Positions 32,571 through 41,338 of a DNA stretch of 64,000 bases are shown one piece after another. The position numbers and the translations under genes were made by a program. Every line of letters begins with the position of its first letter. Positions within the stretch are counted from its first letter, which is position 1. The notes below the pieces were generated by a model. The model had not been told where the DNA came from, did not search any database, and saw only the letters and a program-made list of their open reading frames with translations. The stretch is from Paracrocinitomix mangrovi (GTDB taxonomy: Bacteria > Bacteroidota > Bacteroidia > Flavobacteriales_D > Crocinitomicaceae). The stretch covers positions 930,001 through 994,000 of the forward strand of contig NZ_CP091819.1 in the NCBI RefSeq assembly GCF_019740355.2. Direction: 5' to 3'.

Positions 32571-33431
32571 ATGATGAAGAATTCTGTTAGCACTAAATTG
32601 TTTAAGTACTTAAGCATATGTTGTGCAGGTCTTTTGGGTTTTGCAAATTTATCTTGCAAAAAAGACAGTGAAGTAAAACCAGAAGGAAACAGTCAGGCCA
32701 TTGCGGTTTATAATCAAGCATATTGTGAGAATTATGAAGCTGATAATATTGACGATATCATTCAAGAAGCCAAAAATGCCTATGTATTAGTAGATCCTTT
32801 TGCTGACGGAGTTGTAGAGAAAATCCCCCAGATTAAGACAAATAACAACCAAGTAGGTGGATATATTAGTATTGGTACCGGAGAAAATTGGAGAGATGAC
32901 TTTAACGCAATGCAGCCATATTTAGTAAGTAAACAATGGGGTGAATGGGATGGAGAATATTTTGTCAAAGAAACTACTACCGGAATAATTGAAATTATGA
33001 AAGCTCGAATTGACAAATTAGCTGATTGGGGCTGTGATTGGGTTGAATTTGATAATATGGATTGGTTCTTTGATGAAGAAAGCAATGACACTTATGGAAT
33101 TAATGTAACAGAAGCTGAAGGAATTGCTTATTACAATGAATTGTGTGATTATGCTCATTCAAAAGGATTGAAATGTATGGCTAAAAACCATGTTGTCCAG
33201 GCTGTAAATTTTGATGGTGTTTTGTATGAATCTTACAATAAAGAAAAAGATTGGTGGGATCATGCAGGTGCGCAGAGTTTTTTAGATTCAGGCAAACTAG
33301 TGATCATCAATCATTATCATGAGAAACAACCTAACCTTGTATATTCAGAATACATGGATTTGTACAACAGTGGAATTTCATATATCTGCGAAAGCTCCAA
33401 AGAAAAAAAGTACATCCATTATAATCAATAG
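32571..33431 (+). CDS. GH114-like (alpha-1,4-polygalactosaminidase family) lipoprotein, 286 aa
   Basis: Lipobox NLSC (Cys29), then a single TIM-barrel-type domain: AIAVYNQAYCENYEAD, YVLVDPFADG, VGGYISIGTGENWRDDF, the acidic strand WVEFDNMDWF (about 157-166) and LCDYAHSKGLKCMAKNH. The order matches the GH114 / endo-alpha-1,4-polygalactosaminidase-like family, which includes enzymes acting on galactosamine-rich exopolysaccharides and many members of unknown substrate. Acidic residues in DNMD are candidates for catalysis. Product is exported and lipid-anchored. Confidence 0.75.
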   Translation: MMKNSVSTKLFKYLSICCAGLLGFANLSCKKDSEVKPEGNSQAIAVYNQAYCENYEADNIDDIIQEAKNAYVLVDPFADGVVEKIPQIKTNNNQVGGYISIGTGENWRDDFNAMQPYLVSKQWGEWDGEYFVKETTTGIIEIMKARIDKLADWGCDWVEFDNMDWFFDEESNDTYGINVTEAEGIAYYNELCDYAHSKGLKCMAKNHVVQAVNFDGVLYESYNKEKDWWDHAGAQSFLDSGKLVIINHYHEKQPNLVYSEYMDLYNSGISYICESSKEKKYIHYNQ

Positions 33432-33452
33432 TAAAAATTGAATTTATTGGTT

Positions 33453-34883
33453 TTAATCAAAGAAAATTCCAATTGTAAAGTCATTATCTACTAAGTCTAA
33501 TTTGTGCTTATTGTTTGTTACTCCATAGGTTGTGATTAACGTTAAATGGACCATTTTTTTGGTATCAGTAACGATTTTCAATCCCTCTTTTTTAGTTCTT
33601 AGATTCTTAGCGTAATCCGCGGAAATTGTGAACTCAGTTGCATAAAATTTCATTTCACATATATTAATAACATCATCTTTTCTGTCTATTAATAGATCAA
33701 TTTGAAATCCTTTATTGAATACATCACTCTTCTTGTGTAAATAGCTATTTATAGAAGTTTGTACACCTGAAATCCCGAGTGCATTTTTAATCTTATCTGA
33801 ATGTTTCATACAAAGATTTTCAAAGGCATATCCGCACCATATTTTATACTTTTGTTCTTGACTGATCCTCATCCATTCATCTTTGGCAGGAGCTTTTAAA
33901 CCTTCAATAAAACTTAGATAAAAAAGTGAATATTCATCCGTGAGGCGGTAGAGCGTTTCTTTCTTTTTGTTTTCCAAAGGCAGATTAGTTGTAATAAAAC
34001 CAGATGACTCTAATTCACTCAGAATTTTTGAGAATGTCCCTCCATCTGAAATACCTGTAGTATCCAGAATTTCTTGTCTTTCAAACCCTTTTGACTTACT
34101 GGATAGGGCTTTTATTATTTTTATGTGATTACCAGCATTGTCAAATAAAGCAGGATAAAGATTTTCAAATTCATTCCTTAAAACGCCATCCTTGTCAAAA
34201 CACATTTCCTGAATATTTTGTGCTGCACTTTTGCCCTTTTGGATTTGTTCTAAATAATGAGGAATTCCGCCAATTGCCATATACAGTTGTATAATTTGAT
34301 AATCACTGATCTCAATATTCTTAGCTTTTAAAAACAACTTTGTTTCTTCTAAATTGAAAGGTAGCAGGGTAATTAACTTAGTTATCCTATTATGAAGCCC
34401 TCCTTTTGCATTCACTACATGCTCAAGCATCCAGGAAGCAGCAGAACCACATAGCACTACTACTATATTTTGTTGAGATGCCCAATTGTTCCACCAATGT
34501 GCCAAAGCTTCAGTAAATCCGGATTTTTTACCAGCTATCCAGGGTACTTCGTCAAAAAACAAAACCCGCTTAGTGGAATTCTCTTGTTTTTGAATTTCAT
34601 TGCTTAGTAGATTAAATGCTAATAACCAACTATCGGGCTGCTCAAATTGATTCCCATTTCCAAAGTAAGCATTCATTTGAAGTGTAAAATTGGTTAATTG
34701 ACTTCTCAAATCTGCACCTTTTAGACCGGTCATCTCAAATACTTTGAACTTCTTATAAACTTCTCTAATTAGAAATGTTTTTCCAACACGGCGTCTTCCT
34801 ATCACAGCAACCAAATGAGCTTTATCATCTTGTATATAAGATTCCATCATTGCGATTTCTTCTTTCCTACCTATAATTTTCAT
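33453..34883 (-). CDS. AAA ATPase with DUF234 C-terminal domain, 476 aa
   Basis: N-terminal ATPase of the archaeal-ATPase/AAA_14 group: Walker A GRRRVGKT (about 29-36), Walker B RVLFFDEVPW (about 106-115), and a sensor-like strand VVLCGSAASWM. A winged-helix stretch (FERQEILDTTGISDGGTF) follows. The C-terminal domain contains QIDLLIDR and ICEMKF, i.e. an Asp-x(n)-Glu-x-Lys arrangement of the PD-(D/E)XK nuclease fold seen in DUF234. Function in the family is uncertain (often mobile or defence-linked). Transcribed leftward; upstream lies a tandem operator-like repeat (34896-34982). Confidence 0.82.
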   Translation of the reverse strand: MKIIGRKEEIAMMESYIQDDKAHLVAVIGRRRVGKTFLIREVYKKFKVFEMTGLKGADLRSQLTNFTLQMNAYFGNGNQFEQPDSWLLAFNLLSNEIQKQENSTKRVLFFDEVPWIAGKKSGFTEALAHWWNNWASQQNIVVVLCGSAASWMLEHVVNAKGGLHNRITKLITLLPFNLEETKLFLKAKNIEISDYQIIQLYMAIGGIPHYLEQIQKGKSAAQNIQEMCFDKDGVLRNEFENLYPALFDNAGNHIKIIKALSSKSKGFERQEILDTTGISDGGTFSKILSELESSGFITTNLPLENKKKETLYRLTDEYSLFYLSFIEGLKAPAKDEWMRISQEQKYKIWCGYAFENLCMKHSDKIKNALGISGVQTSINSYLHKKSDVFNKGFQIDLLIDRKDDVINICEMKFYATEFTISADYAKNLRTKKEGLKIVTDTKKMVHLTLITTYGVTNNKHKLDLVDNDFTIGIFFD

Positions 34884-34895
34884 CTTATATTCTTT

Positions 34896-34982
34896 AGCGG
34901 AATCTCATCTAATATACAATATTTTCGCTACATATTAATTTATATCCAGCGGAATCTATATTTTATTTAATCTTTCCGCTAC
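34896..34982. repeat. Tandem inverted-repeat units upstream of the ATPase gene
   Basis: Two units, each AGCGGAATCT ... TTTTCGCTAC or TTTCCGCTAC: AGCGGAATCT at 34896-34905 and 34948-34957, and CGCTAC at 34926-34931 and 34977-34982. In each unit the arms AGCGGAA and TTCCGCT (TTTTCGCT in the first) are complementary. The spacing between units is about 51 bases. They begin 13 bases upstream of the ATG, so they look like binding sites for the ATPase or a regulator. Confidence 0.55.
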
Positions 34983-35019
34983 CTATAGACTGCTCCAAAA
35001 TTAAAACATACTTAAAACT

Positions 35020-35068
35020 AAAGTGAAAATACAACCACCTATTCTCCTAGTTTTATTAGCTTTAACTA
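35020..35068 (+). repeat. Leader direct repeat, copy 1
   Basis: Matches 35702-35750 at 44 of 49 aligned positions, e.g. TATTCTCCTAGTTTT at both. It contains a GTG-initiated frame of 22 codons (35023-35091) for a hydrophobic peptide whose TGA overlaps the next ATG (ATGA). Confidence 0.6.
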
Positions 35069-35087
35069 TCACAATTAGACAACAACA

Positions 35088-35585
35088 ATGACCCAATTTA
35101 TCATACCCCTATTTACCGCAATAATTCTATTTAGCGCTTGTTCCAATGAACCAACCACGAACATCCAAACACAAGAATTAGAAACAAAAGAAATAATCCG
35201 GTTTGATATTAACGGGATTTCGCTTATGGATTCCTTTAAGCTGGAACGCTTTATTGAGGCTTGCGGAAAACCAGATTCAATTATAACCGGAGGTCCTGAA
35301 ATTGTGCAGGAATTTGGAGCAGATGACTATTTACTATATTATAAAAACGTCCAAATTTCCGCTGGGCATGGATATATTCTATCAGCAAAAATTAAATCAA
35401 CAGATTTTGCAATCAACGGACTCAAAATTGGAGATAACTTAAATAAAGTAAATAGTACCTTTTCTTCAAACTTTGAACATTCAGATACCATCAACATTCT
35501 AAGTTCAAGTGATGACAACCTCAAATTATTGCTGGATGATAATGGCATGATCAAAGAGATGTCACTCTGGTGCAATGTGTTGTGA
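35088..35585 (+). CDS. Lipoprotein, 165 aa, unknown function
   Basis: Lipobox LFSAC (Cys18). The mature domain looks like a short repeat protein of two halves, each with a small beta-turn and GLKIGDNLNKVNSTF / GISLMDSFKLERF type helices, a pattern common in uncharacterised Bacteroidota lipoproteins. The ATG overlaps the stop of a short leader frame inside the direct repeat. No family recognised. Confidence 0.65.
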   Translation: MTQFIIPLFTAIILFSACSNEPTTNIQTQELETKEIIRFDINGISLMDSFKLERFIEACGKPDSIITGGPEIVQEFGADDYLLYYKNVQISAGHGYILSAKIKSTDFAINGLKIGDNLNKVNSTFSSNFEHSDTINILSSSDDNLKLLLDDNGMIKEMSLWCNVL

Positions 35586-35701
35586 TTAGGGAAAGTAGCT
35601 AATGAATTTAACTCAATTATAGTAAGGAATCTAATCAATAATCTTACTTAGTACTTTTTGTTACTTCTATACATTAAAACTACGGGAATACACCTTCAAC
35701 A

Positions 35702-35750
35702 AAAGTGAAAATATATCCAACTATTCTCCTAGTTTTCTTAGCTTTATCTA
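35702..35750 (+). repeat. Leader direct repeat, copy 2
   Basis: Second copy of 35020-35068. Here the GTG (35705) frame is not closed but runs into the next gene, so the same peptide would be its N-terminal extension. Confidence 0.6.
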
Positions 35751-35767
35751 AACTCAATCAACAACTT

Positions 35768-36511
35768 ATGAAATTTTTAACTCAAATCCTTATCGTAATG
35801 GTTGCGTTCAATTCTTATGGACAGCAACTAAATATCGGTTTACATATCAGTAATCCAATCAGAGACACAAAAGTTGGCTGGTATGATATAGACGCAGAAT
35901 CATTTGATGATCATGATTTAAAAAACAGATCAATAGCCTATGAGTTAACTTCAACTTATGCTTTGAAAAAGTTTGATTTACGATTAAGGATGAACTACAT
36001 GCGAATCAATATTCTTGAATATCAAGATAATTACTTTGCGGGTACACGAAACCAAGTAGACGTTCAAGCTACTCAAAACAAATTTTCAATTTCACCCGGT
36101 ATATTCAAAAGAATTAATATTGAACAATTGTCATTGTCCTTTGGATTTGAAGCAATTTACACTTATCATGGTCAATTCAAAATGAACCTTGAATCGCTAC
36201 AATCCGACTCTATTTCAGGTACTGTTTTTTTTGATTCCTTTGGCACCTCAACCATTCCCAGTGGCTATGCAATAGGATTAGGAACTCCATTTAATTTTGG
36301 ATTTAAAATAGGTAATAGATTCGTCATACAGGCAGAATATTCACCATCAATGTACTACGCAAAGCTTGGTGGTACAACCGTATCAACAGAATACTCTAAC
36401 AACCCTTTTTATTCCGATAGTGGAAGCTGGTATACTGAAGATGTCTATGAAGGTTTTGCTCATTTAGAACACCGTTTTTCCTTTGGCTTGGTATATTGGA
36501 TGAAGCTTTAA
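35768..36511 (+). CDS. Outer-membrane beta-barrel-like protein, 247 aa
   Basis: ATG 35768 opens a signal peptide (MKFLTQILIVMVAFNSYGQ); an in-frame GTG at 35705 would add 21 residues from the leader repeat. The mature part shows amphipathic strands (LNIGLHISNPI, FGFKIGNRFVIQAEYSPSMYY) and ends HRFSFGLVYWMKL, a strand with terminal aromatic residues as in Bacteroidota outer-membrane barrels. Specific function unknown. Confidence 0.65.
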   Translation: MKFLTQILIVMVAFNSYGQQLNIGLHISNPIRDTKVGWYDIDAESFDDHDLKNRSIAYELTSTYALKKFDLRLRMNYMRINILEYQDNYFAGTRNQVDVQATQNKFSISPGIFKRINIEQLSLSFGFEAIYTYHGQFKMNLESLQSDSISGTVFFDSFGTSTIPSGYAIGLGTPFNFGFKIGNRFVIQAEYSPSMYYAKLGGTTVSTEYSNNPFYSDSGSWYTEDVYEGFAHLEHRFSFGLVYWMKL

Positions 36512-36527
36512 AAAAGTCATAGTAAGT

Positions 36528-36944
36528 ATGAACATGCTCATCAAAACCTTTATATCAAATCCTAAAAAGCTCTTATTATTAGATGCATCAGGTGCACTTT
36601 TATCTGCTTTTTTGTTGGGTGTTGTTTTAGTAAAAATCAATACAGTTGTTGGCATTCCTGTTTCTGCATTGTACATATTAGCTATCATTCCGTGCTTTTT
36701 CGTTGTATTTGATTTATTTGCCATTTCACGTAAAAATGAGCAGTTAGGGAGATACTTAAGGATTATTGGTGCACTCAATTTAATGTATTGCATCACCTCA
36801 ATAGTCTTTGTTATTATCCATTCAGATAGCATTGAAGTATTAGGTTGGGTTTATATACTTTCTGAACTCATTATAGTTATCACTTTAGCAGGAGTAGAAT
36901 TTTATGTATCCGGGAAAGTGAAAATGGGTACCATCAATAGTTAA
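36528..36944 (+). CDS. Four-helix membrane protein, 138 aa
   Basis: Helices at about residues 13-32, 41-59, 77-96 and 104-123. No family recognised. Starts 16 bases after the barrel gene, so probably co-transcribed. A right-arm attC remnant (AAATTGTTAGCTTTAAGG) lies just after the stop. Confidence 0.6.
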   Translation: MNMLIKTFISNPKKLLLLDASGALLSAFLLGVVLVKINTVVGIPVSALYILAIIPCFFVVFDLFAISRKNEQLGRYLRIIGALNLMYCITSIVFVIIHSDSIEVLGWVYILSELIIVITLAGVEFYVSGKVKMGTINS

Positions 36945-36956
36945 ATCTTATAGTTG

Positions 36957-36990
36957 GAAATTGTTAGCTTTAAGGGCAAAGCTAAGTAAC
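36957..36990 (+). repeat. Right-arm attC remnant, last one seen
   Basis: GGAAATTGTTAGCTTTAAGG, almost the same as at 30595-30614, with TAGCTTTA at 36965-36972. No cores. It is the rightmost recognisable trace of the attC family. Confidence 0.4.
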
Positions 36991-37032
36991 CTTTTCTGTT
37001 TCAAACTTTATAACCAAAAAAGGATAACCCAA

Positions 37033-37881
37033 ATGATCCACAAAGGAATCGTATTTCTGATTTTTATATTTCAATCCAATTTACATTATGGTCAATCTGA
37101 TACCATAATAATTCAACATTGGAATCAATTATCCAAGGATGGTATTTACAAAATTTCCGTCAATCATACTTGGGATTCAAGTACCACTGTTTATTGCGGA
37201 GCATACAAAAACAATAAATACATAGGAACCTGGATAAAATATTACGGGGGTGATTCTATCTTTTACTCTTATACAGATGAAGGCATCTTAGTGGAAAGAA
37301 AAGAATACTTTGGTGGCAAAATTCTCAATCATGATCAGATCAAATTTGATACATTGGATTCTCCAATTATTATCACAAAAAAATATCGATTATGGCATAG
37401 AAAAGAACCTTATAATTATGAGAACCGACCAGTAAGCACTCATTATTTCAAGATCATAGATAGTCTTTGTGATTATTCTAAATTTGATTACTTATGGCAA
37501 TCACCTATTGGAGGTGATGGTGTTTATATTTCTGACACTAATCACAGAATTCATTCATATAAAGGTTATTATCAGGCATGTCCCAAAAATCAATTCAAAT
37601 CTCAATTTGAAAGTTTTGAATCTCAAGGAAAAAGACATTTAATCTTCAGGAAAGAATTCAAAGGAGATTCTATTATGAAAAATTCGTTAAACGAAGCATA
37701 CTATTATGATGGTTCTAAAGAAACGCTTATTGCGAAATTTGAATCAAATGGTGAACTCACTTTATTAATTCCTCGAAAGATGGCAAATGAAATTGTCGAT
37801 AGTTTTGAAAATACATCATGGTTAGCTAGAGACCATAAAAATAAGTTCAAGTATACTGTTTTAGCAATGTTTATGAAATGA
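37033..37881 (+). CDS. Secreted MORN-like protein, 282 aa
   Basis: ATG 37033 starts a signal peptide (MIHKGIVFLIFIFQSNLHYG); the frame upstream is attC remnant. The mature part begins with MORN-like units (YKNNKYIGTWIKYYGG, YTDEGILVERKEYFGG), then a domain with SPIGGDGVYISD. Overlaps the next start by 4 bases (ATGA), so translation is coupled. Role unknown. Confidence 0.6.
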   Translation: MIHKGIVFLIFIFQSNLHYGQSDTIIIQHWNQLSKDGIYKISVNHTWDSSTTVYCGAYKNNKYIGTWIKYYGGDSIFYSYTDEGILVERKEYFGGKILNHDQIKFDTLDSPIIITKKYRLWHRKEPYNYENRPVSTHYFKIIDSLCDYSKFDYLWQSPIGGDGVYISDTNHRIHSYKGYYQACPKNQFKSQFESFESQGKRHLIFRKEFKGDSIMKNSLNEAYYYDGSKETLIAKFESNGELTLLIPRKMANEIVDSFENTSWLARDHKNKFKYTVLAMFMK

Positions 37882-38843
37882 AACCAATACTCTCAATATT
37901 ACTTCTGTTTACTTTCATATCCTGCTCAACTGAAAATGCTGAACAAAATGAAAACCAAACAATTTCTGTCCTTTCAGAAAAAACTAAAAAACATTACACT
38001 GCAGTGTATGATAGAAATGGTGTGATTGGCACTAGATATTTTAAAACTTGTGGTGATGATCATGAACATTTTTCCTACTTGAGAGATAGTGTAAGTATCT
38101 CAGAACTATTATACATGCTAGATGACACATGTTCTCCGGCATTTAAGGTTTTCCTTATTCAAGAGATTCACTCTAGTTCACCAGAATATGACAGCTTTCT
38201 CCGAACAAAATTTGAAGCAGACTCTACTAAAATTTTATTCACAACCAGCTGTGTTGGAATTGCCTTCTATCAAACTTTGGGCATGACCTGTAGGAATATT
38301 TTAATATATAATTCATTCATGACACCTGAAGGCAAAATAGTAGATTATATGAAACATAAAAGGCATTTCTTTCCTGACAGTATTCTCTCCTACTCAACCG
38401 ATAAATTTCCTGAATCTTGGGATACAAAAAGAAAATTAAGAAAATCTGATTCTGAAGTTTTAATGTGGGAACACATCTGTGACAGCATTGGTAGAGAATT
38501 TAAATTATGTCTTACTTATTTGGAACAAGTGGATTCCAGCGGAGATAAAAACATAATAATTGAACAATCATATTCTGAATCGCCATATTTTGATAAATGG
38601 AAAACTGCCTATATTACTGTAGAAATTGATTCAGTTGAATTTACAGACTTGCTAAAAAAGGACTTTAACCATAATCCAAAGGAGTTTGAAATGTATCAGC
38701 TATTTGATGAATTTAGGATTCATGCGATCCATGAAAATTGGATGACTATTGAGGCTGGAATTGATCTCTCACTTTGGGCAGAAAGATTAGGCTACACACC
38801 TTTGGAATATTTTAGCAAAGTAAGATCTCACATGGTACATTAA
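37878..38843 (+). CDS. Lipoprotein, 321 aa, unknown function
   Basis: Lipobox FISC with Cys16. The mature protein contains many cysteines in the first 150 residues (FKTCGDDHEH, DDTCSP, TSCVGIAF, MTCRNI) and an acidic, helical C-terminal half. Possibly disulfide-bonded. Coupled to the upstream MORN-like gene by the ATGA overlap. No family recognised. Confidence 0.65.
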   Translation: MKPILSILLLFTFISCSTENAEQNENQTISVLSEKTKKHYTAVYDRNGVIGTRYFKTCGDDHEHFSYLRDSVSISELLYMLDDTCSPAFKVFLIQEIHSSSPEYDSFLRTKFEADSTKILFTTSCVGIAFYQTLGMTCRNILIYNSFMTPEGKIVDYMKHKRHFFPDSILSYSTDKFPESWDTKRKLRKSDSEVLMWEHICDSIGREFKLCLTYLEQVDSSGDKNIIIEQSYSESPYFDKWKTAYITVEIDSVEFTDLLKKDFNHNPKEFEMYQLFDEFRIHAIHENWMTIEAGIDLSLWAERLGYTPLEYFSKVRSHMVH

Positions 38844-38865
38844 ATTGTCACATTTACCTTTTAAA

Positions 38866-39222
38866 ATGAATTTAAAGTGTTTTTATTCCTGGCTTATCTT
38901 GATTAGTCTTCTACTAACAAATTGTAGTGAATGCGAAGGATGCATGGATTGTGAATATTCCAATTTTGAAGACAGCATGATTGTTGACAATTTTACCTTA
39001 AGTGGAGATTCTATTTCAACCGTAATACTGACATTTACAGATACTTCAAAAAAATGGAAAATTCTTTTGGATTCACTTGAACTATACGAAGTTGTTAAGT
39101 ACGAATTTGATATTTCAGAATTTACTAATAAGGAGAATAGATATAGAGTAAATGGCACTAAAATTATTCAAGGCTCTTGTTCAAGTCCTTATGGGATAGA
39201 AGAAATAGAATTAATACAATAG
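38866..39222 (+). CDS. Small Cys-rich lipoprotein, 118 aa
   Basis: ATG 38866 gives a lipobox LLTNC (Cys20) directly followed by ECEGCMDCEY, so four cysteines lie near the anchor. The mature part is a single beta-rich domain. An in-frame TTG at 38845 is possible but adds nothing. Starts 22 bases after the previous stop, same transcription unit probable. Confidence 0.6.
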   Translation: MNLKCFYSWLILISLLLTNCSECEGCMDCEYSNFEDSMIVDNFTLSGDSISTVILTFTDTSKKWKILLDSLELYEVVKYEFDISEFTNKENRYRVNGTKIIQGSCSSPYGIEEIELIQ

Positions 39223-39282
39223 CTTGAATTCATATTTTCAAATTATGAGATTTTATAAATTCAACAAATACGAGTCGCTAAC

Positions 39283-39843
39283 ATGAAGTCTTTTACAACA
39301 TTATCTCTCATTTTACTTTCTTGTTCTTGTGGTAATCCCGAGCAAAATGAAACTGATTATCAACAGGAAGAAATCAATCTTGACACTACAACTCAAGTTG
39401 GAAATGAAATCATTCGTCCAAATTATCCGAATAATTTAAACAGCATTTGGGATTCTGTAGAGTTTATAGCGGACTGGTTTAAGCATGATGCAAAAGATTC
39501 TAAAACACTTGAAAATGTGCCCAATGACTTTACAAGCTTTTATGATGAATTCATTTCCGATAGTTCCTATCAAAAGAAATCAATTGACTTTACCGGTTTT
39601 TTAGGTGTTATTGGTGAATGTGATTCAACTATTAGATTGCATAATAGTAACTGGGATTATGACAAATGGGACTTTCGTGATTTTTTTAATCAAGAAGAAG
39701 GATGGGATGACAGAATCTATGTAAAGAAAAACGTATTCTATTATGAGTTTGATTTAATCGAAATAGGAATAATTTACCGCAGAGGATTTCTTAAAATTGA
39801 TGGAGTTTGGAAAATGGTTTTTGAAGAAGTTAATACTTGCTAA
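39283..39843 (+). CDS. Lipoprotein, 186 aa, unknown function
   Basis: Signal ending LLSCSC (lipid Cys probably residue 14), then an acidic linker. The mature domain is tryptophan/aspartate-rich (NWDYDKWDFRDFFNQEEGWDD) and ends in beta strands (GIIYRRGFLKIDGVWKMVFEE), a pattern often seen in small-secreted SH3-like folds but not specific. Last gene before a strong terminator. Confidence 0.65.
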   Translation: MKSFTTLSLILLSCSCGNPEQNETDYQQEEINLDTTTQVGNEIIRPNYPNNLNSIWDSVEFIADWFKHDAKDSKTLENVPNDFTSFYDEFISDSSYQKKSIDFTGFLGVIGECDSTIRLHNSNWDYDKWDFRDFFNQEEGWDDRIYVKKNVFYYEFDLIEIGIIYRRGFLKIDGVWKMVFEEVNTC

Positions 39844-39846
39844 AAA

Positions 39847-39873
39847 AAATGGAGGCTTTTTACACCTCCATTT
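39847..39873. terminator. Bidirectional terminator hairpin
   Basis: AAATGGAGG (39847-39855) pairs with CCTCCATTT (39865-39873), 9-base loop. A-run before and T-rich tail after serve both converging transcription units. Confidence 0.75.
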
Positions 39874-39879
39874 CCTTAT

Positions 39880-40383
39880 TTAAAGTTTAACAATTTTAAA
39901 TTGCTTACTGAGAGCGCCGTTCACACTTCGTAAATTTAGAATCCATGTTCCTGCGGGCAGTTCAGACATATCTACTTGTCCATTGAAACTGCTCACAACA
40001 GTGAAATTTGGAATATTAATCACTTCTCTTCCTAATAAATCAACTATTGAACCTGTCAATTCTTGATTCTCAAACCCTTCAATCTGATAATTCAAGATAT
40101 CAGTTACCGGATTAGGAAAAATTGAAACACTGGCATTAAAGTCAGTTTCTGTAATCCCGGATTGTGAAGCAGCATCTACTTGCTGAAAACCTTCTGACAA
40201 TATCAATCCCGGATTGTGATAAGTAACCGCAAACTCCCCCAGTGTCCAAGAAACCTGAAATCCTGTTGTGGTACTTACTCCCGCAGTTGCAACTACATCT
40301 CGGTCTAAACTTACCTGAGCGTATGAACTCAGTCCGAAAAAAGTAGTCGCAATAAATGCTGTTGAATACAATAATTTCTTCAT
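39880..40383 (-). CDS. T9SS C-terminal sorting-domain protein, 167 aa
   Basis: Signal peptide ending SSYAQ, a short middle (about 24-75), and a C-terminal type A sorting domain (about 85-167) with the usual order: SIFPNPVTDILNY, GSIVDLLGREV, DMSELPAGTWILNL, FKIVKL. This domain is cleaved on export by the type IX secretion system, which is restricted to Bacteroidota. The middle has few features; almost the whole protein is export signal plus tail. Downstream of the S74 protein gene with 1 base between, so one unit. Confidence 0.88.
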   Translation of the reverse strand: MKKLLYSTAFIATTFFGLSSYAQVSLDRDVVATAGVSTTTGFQVSWTLGEFAVTYHNPGLILSEGFQQVDAASQSGITETDFNASVSIFPNPVTDILNYQIEGFENQELTGSIVDLLGREVINIPNFTVVSSFNGQVDMSELPAGTWILNLRSVNGALSKQFKIVKL

Positions 40384-40384
40384 A

Positions 40385-41338
40385 CTACTTTTCTTTTATT
40401 AGTGCTTTCAATTCAGCCATTTCTTTCTTAAGATTTTCAACTTCATCATTCAACTCCTGAATAGCTTTAATAGATACCACCGCAAATCCGTCATAAACAA
40501 TTCCTGAATATCCATTTTCAATATCTCTCACTAAATCAGGAAATAAAGGCTCCACATCTTGTGCAACAAAACCATATGATCTTTTATCATCTGCCTTGTT
40601 TCCATTGTAATAATAAGATGAAGGCTTTAATTGCATTATCTTACCCAATACCGGTTCTAAATCAACTATATCGTGCTTTAATCTTCTATCAGATGTTTGA
40701 ATGTATGCACCATCAGCTGAAGCAATATCTGCACGCCCCAAACCATTGAAAATAAATTTATAGTTATGTGTATTAACTCCTATTCCATGCTCCCAATAGT
40801 CTGTAGTTGTTTGATGTTCAACTCTAATAGCTTTATTTGAAACAGTTTGTTTAATGTGAAGTGACAGTGCCGGACTCGCAGTATTGATTCCTACATATCC
40901 TCCATTGTAATATACCGCAGTTCCATTTTCTAACCAAGGTCCTGCTGATAAAGCGTGTAAAGCATAAGGTACTGACATAAGCTGAGCTGTTCCTAAATCA
41001 ACATAACCACCACCCAAATCTATTTCAACTTTTAAGTGATGTTCATTTGTTCCCCAACCAATTGATGAAAACGTCCCGGAAGAAACGGTACCTGTTCCTA
41101 CTTGCAATGAAAATTGTCCGTATTGATTAGTAGTAATAGCATGAGTTTCTTCATACTCTAAAGTGGCCGCGCCAGAACCTGAATAAATTCCAATTTTAAC
41201 GTCCAATGACTGGCTACTTAATAAGTTTCCCGCTCCGTCTCTAGCTACCGCCTGATAATTAAATGCTTCAGGAGCTTGTGCAAAACCAAAGTGAGCAATT
41301 GCGAAGAATATCGCCAATATGTAAAATTTTGTTTTCAT
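40385..41338 (-). CDS. Tail-fibre-like surface protein with S74 intramolecular chaperone domain, 317 aa
   Basis: Signal peptide MKTKFYILAIFFAIAHFG; N-terminal beta region with YQAVARDGAGNLL (common in Bacteroidota surface proteins), a middle domain, and a C-terminal S74 peptidase-type domain starting at Ser216 of SDRRLKHDI, where the family self-cleaves, followed by GFVAQDVEPLFP and a trimer coiled coil (ELNDEVENLKKEMAELK). Such domains fold trimeric fibres and then are released. Followed by a T9SS cargo gene. Confidence 0.82.
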   Translation of the reverse strand: MKTKFYILAIFFAIAHFGFAQAPEAFNYQAVARDGAGNLLSSQSLDVKIGIYSGSGAATLEYEETHAITTNQYGQFSLQVGTGTVSSGTFSSIGWGTNEHHLKVEIDLGGGYVDLGTAQLMSVPYALHALSAGPWLENGTAVYYNGGYVGINTASPALSLHIKQTVSNKAIRVEHQTTTDYWEHGIGVNTHNYKFIFNGLGRADIASADGAYIQTSDRRLKHDIVDLEPVLGKIMQLKPSSYYYNGNKADDKRSYGFVAQDVEPLFPDLVRDIENGYSGIVYDGFAVVSIKAIQELNDEVENLKKEMAELKALIKEK

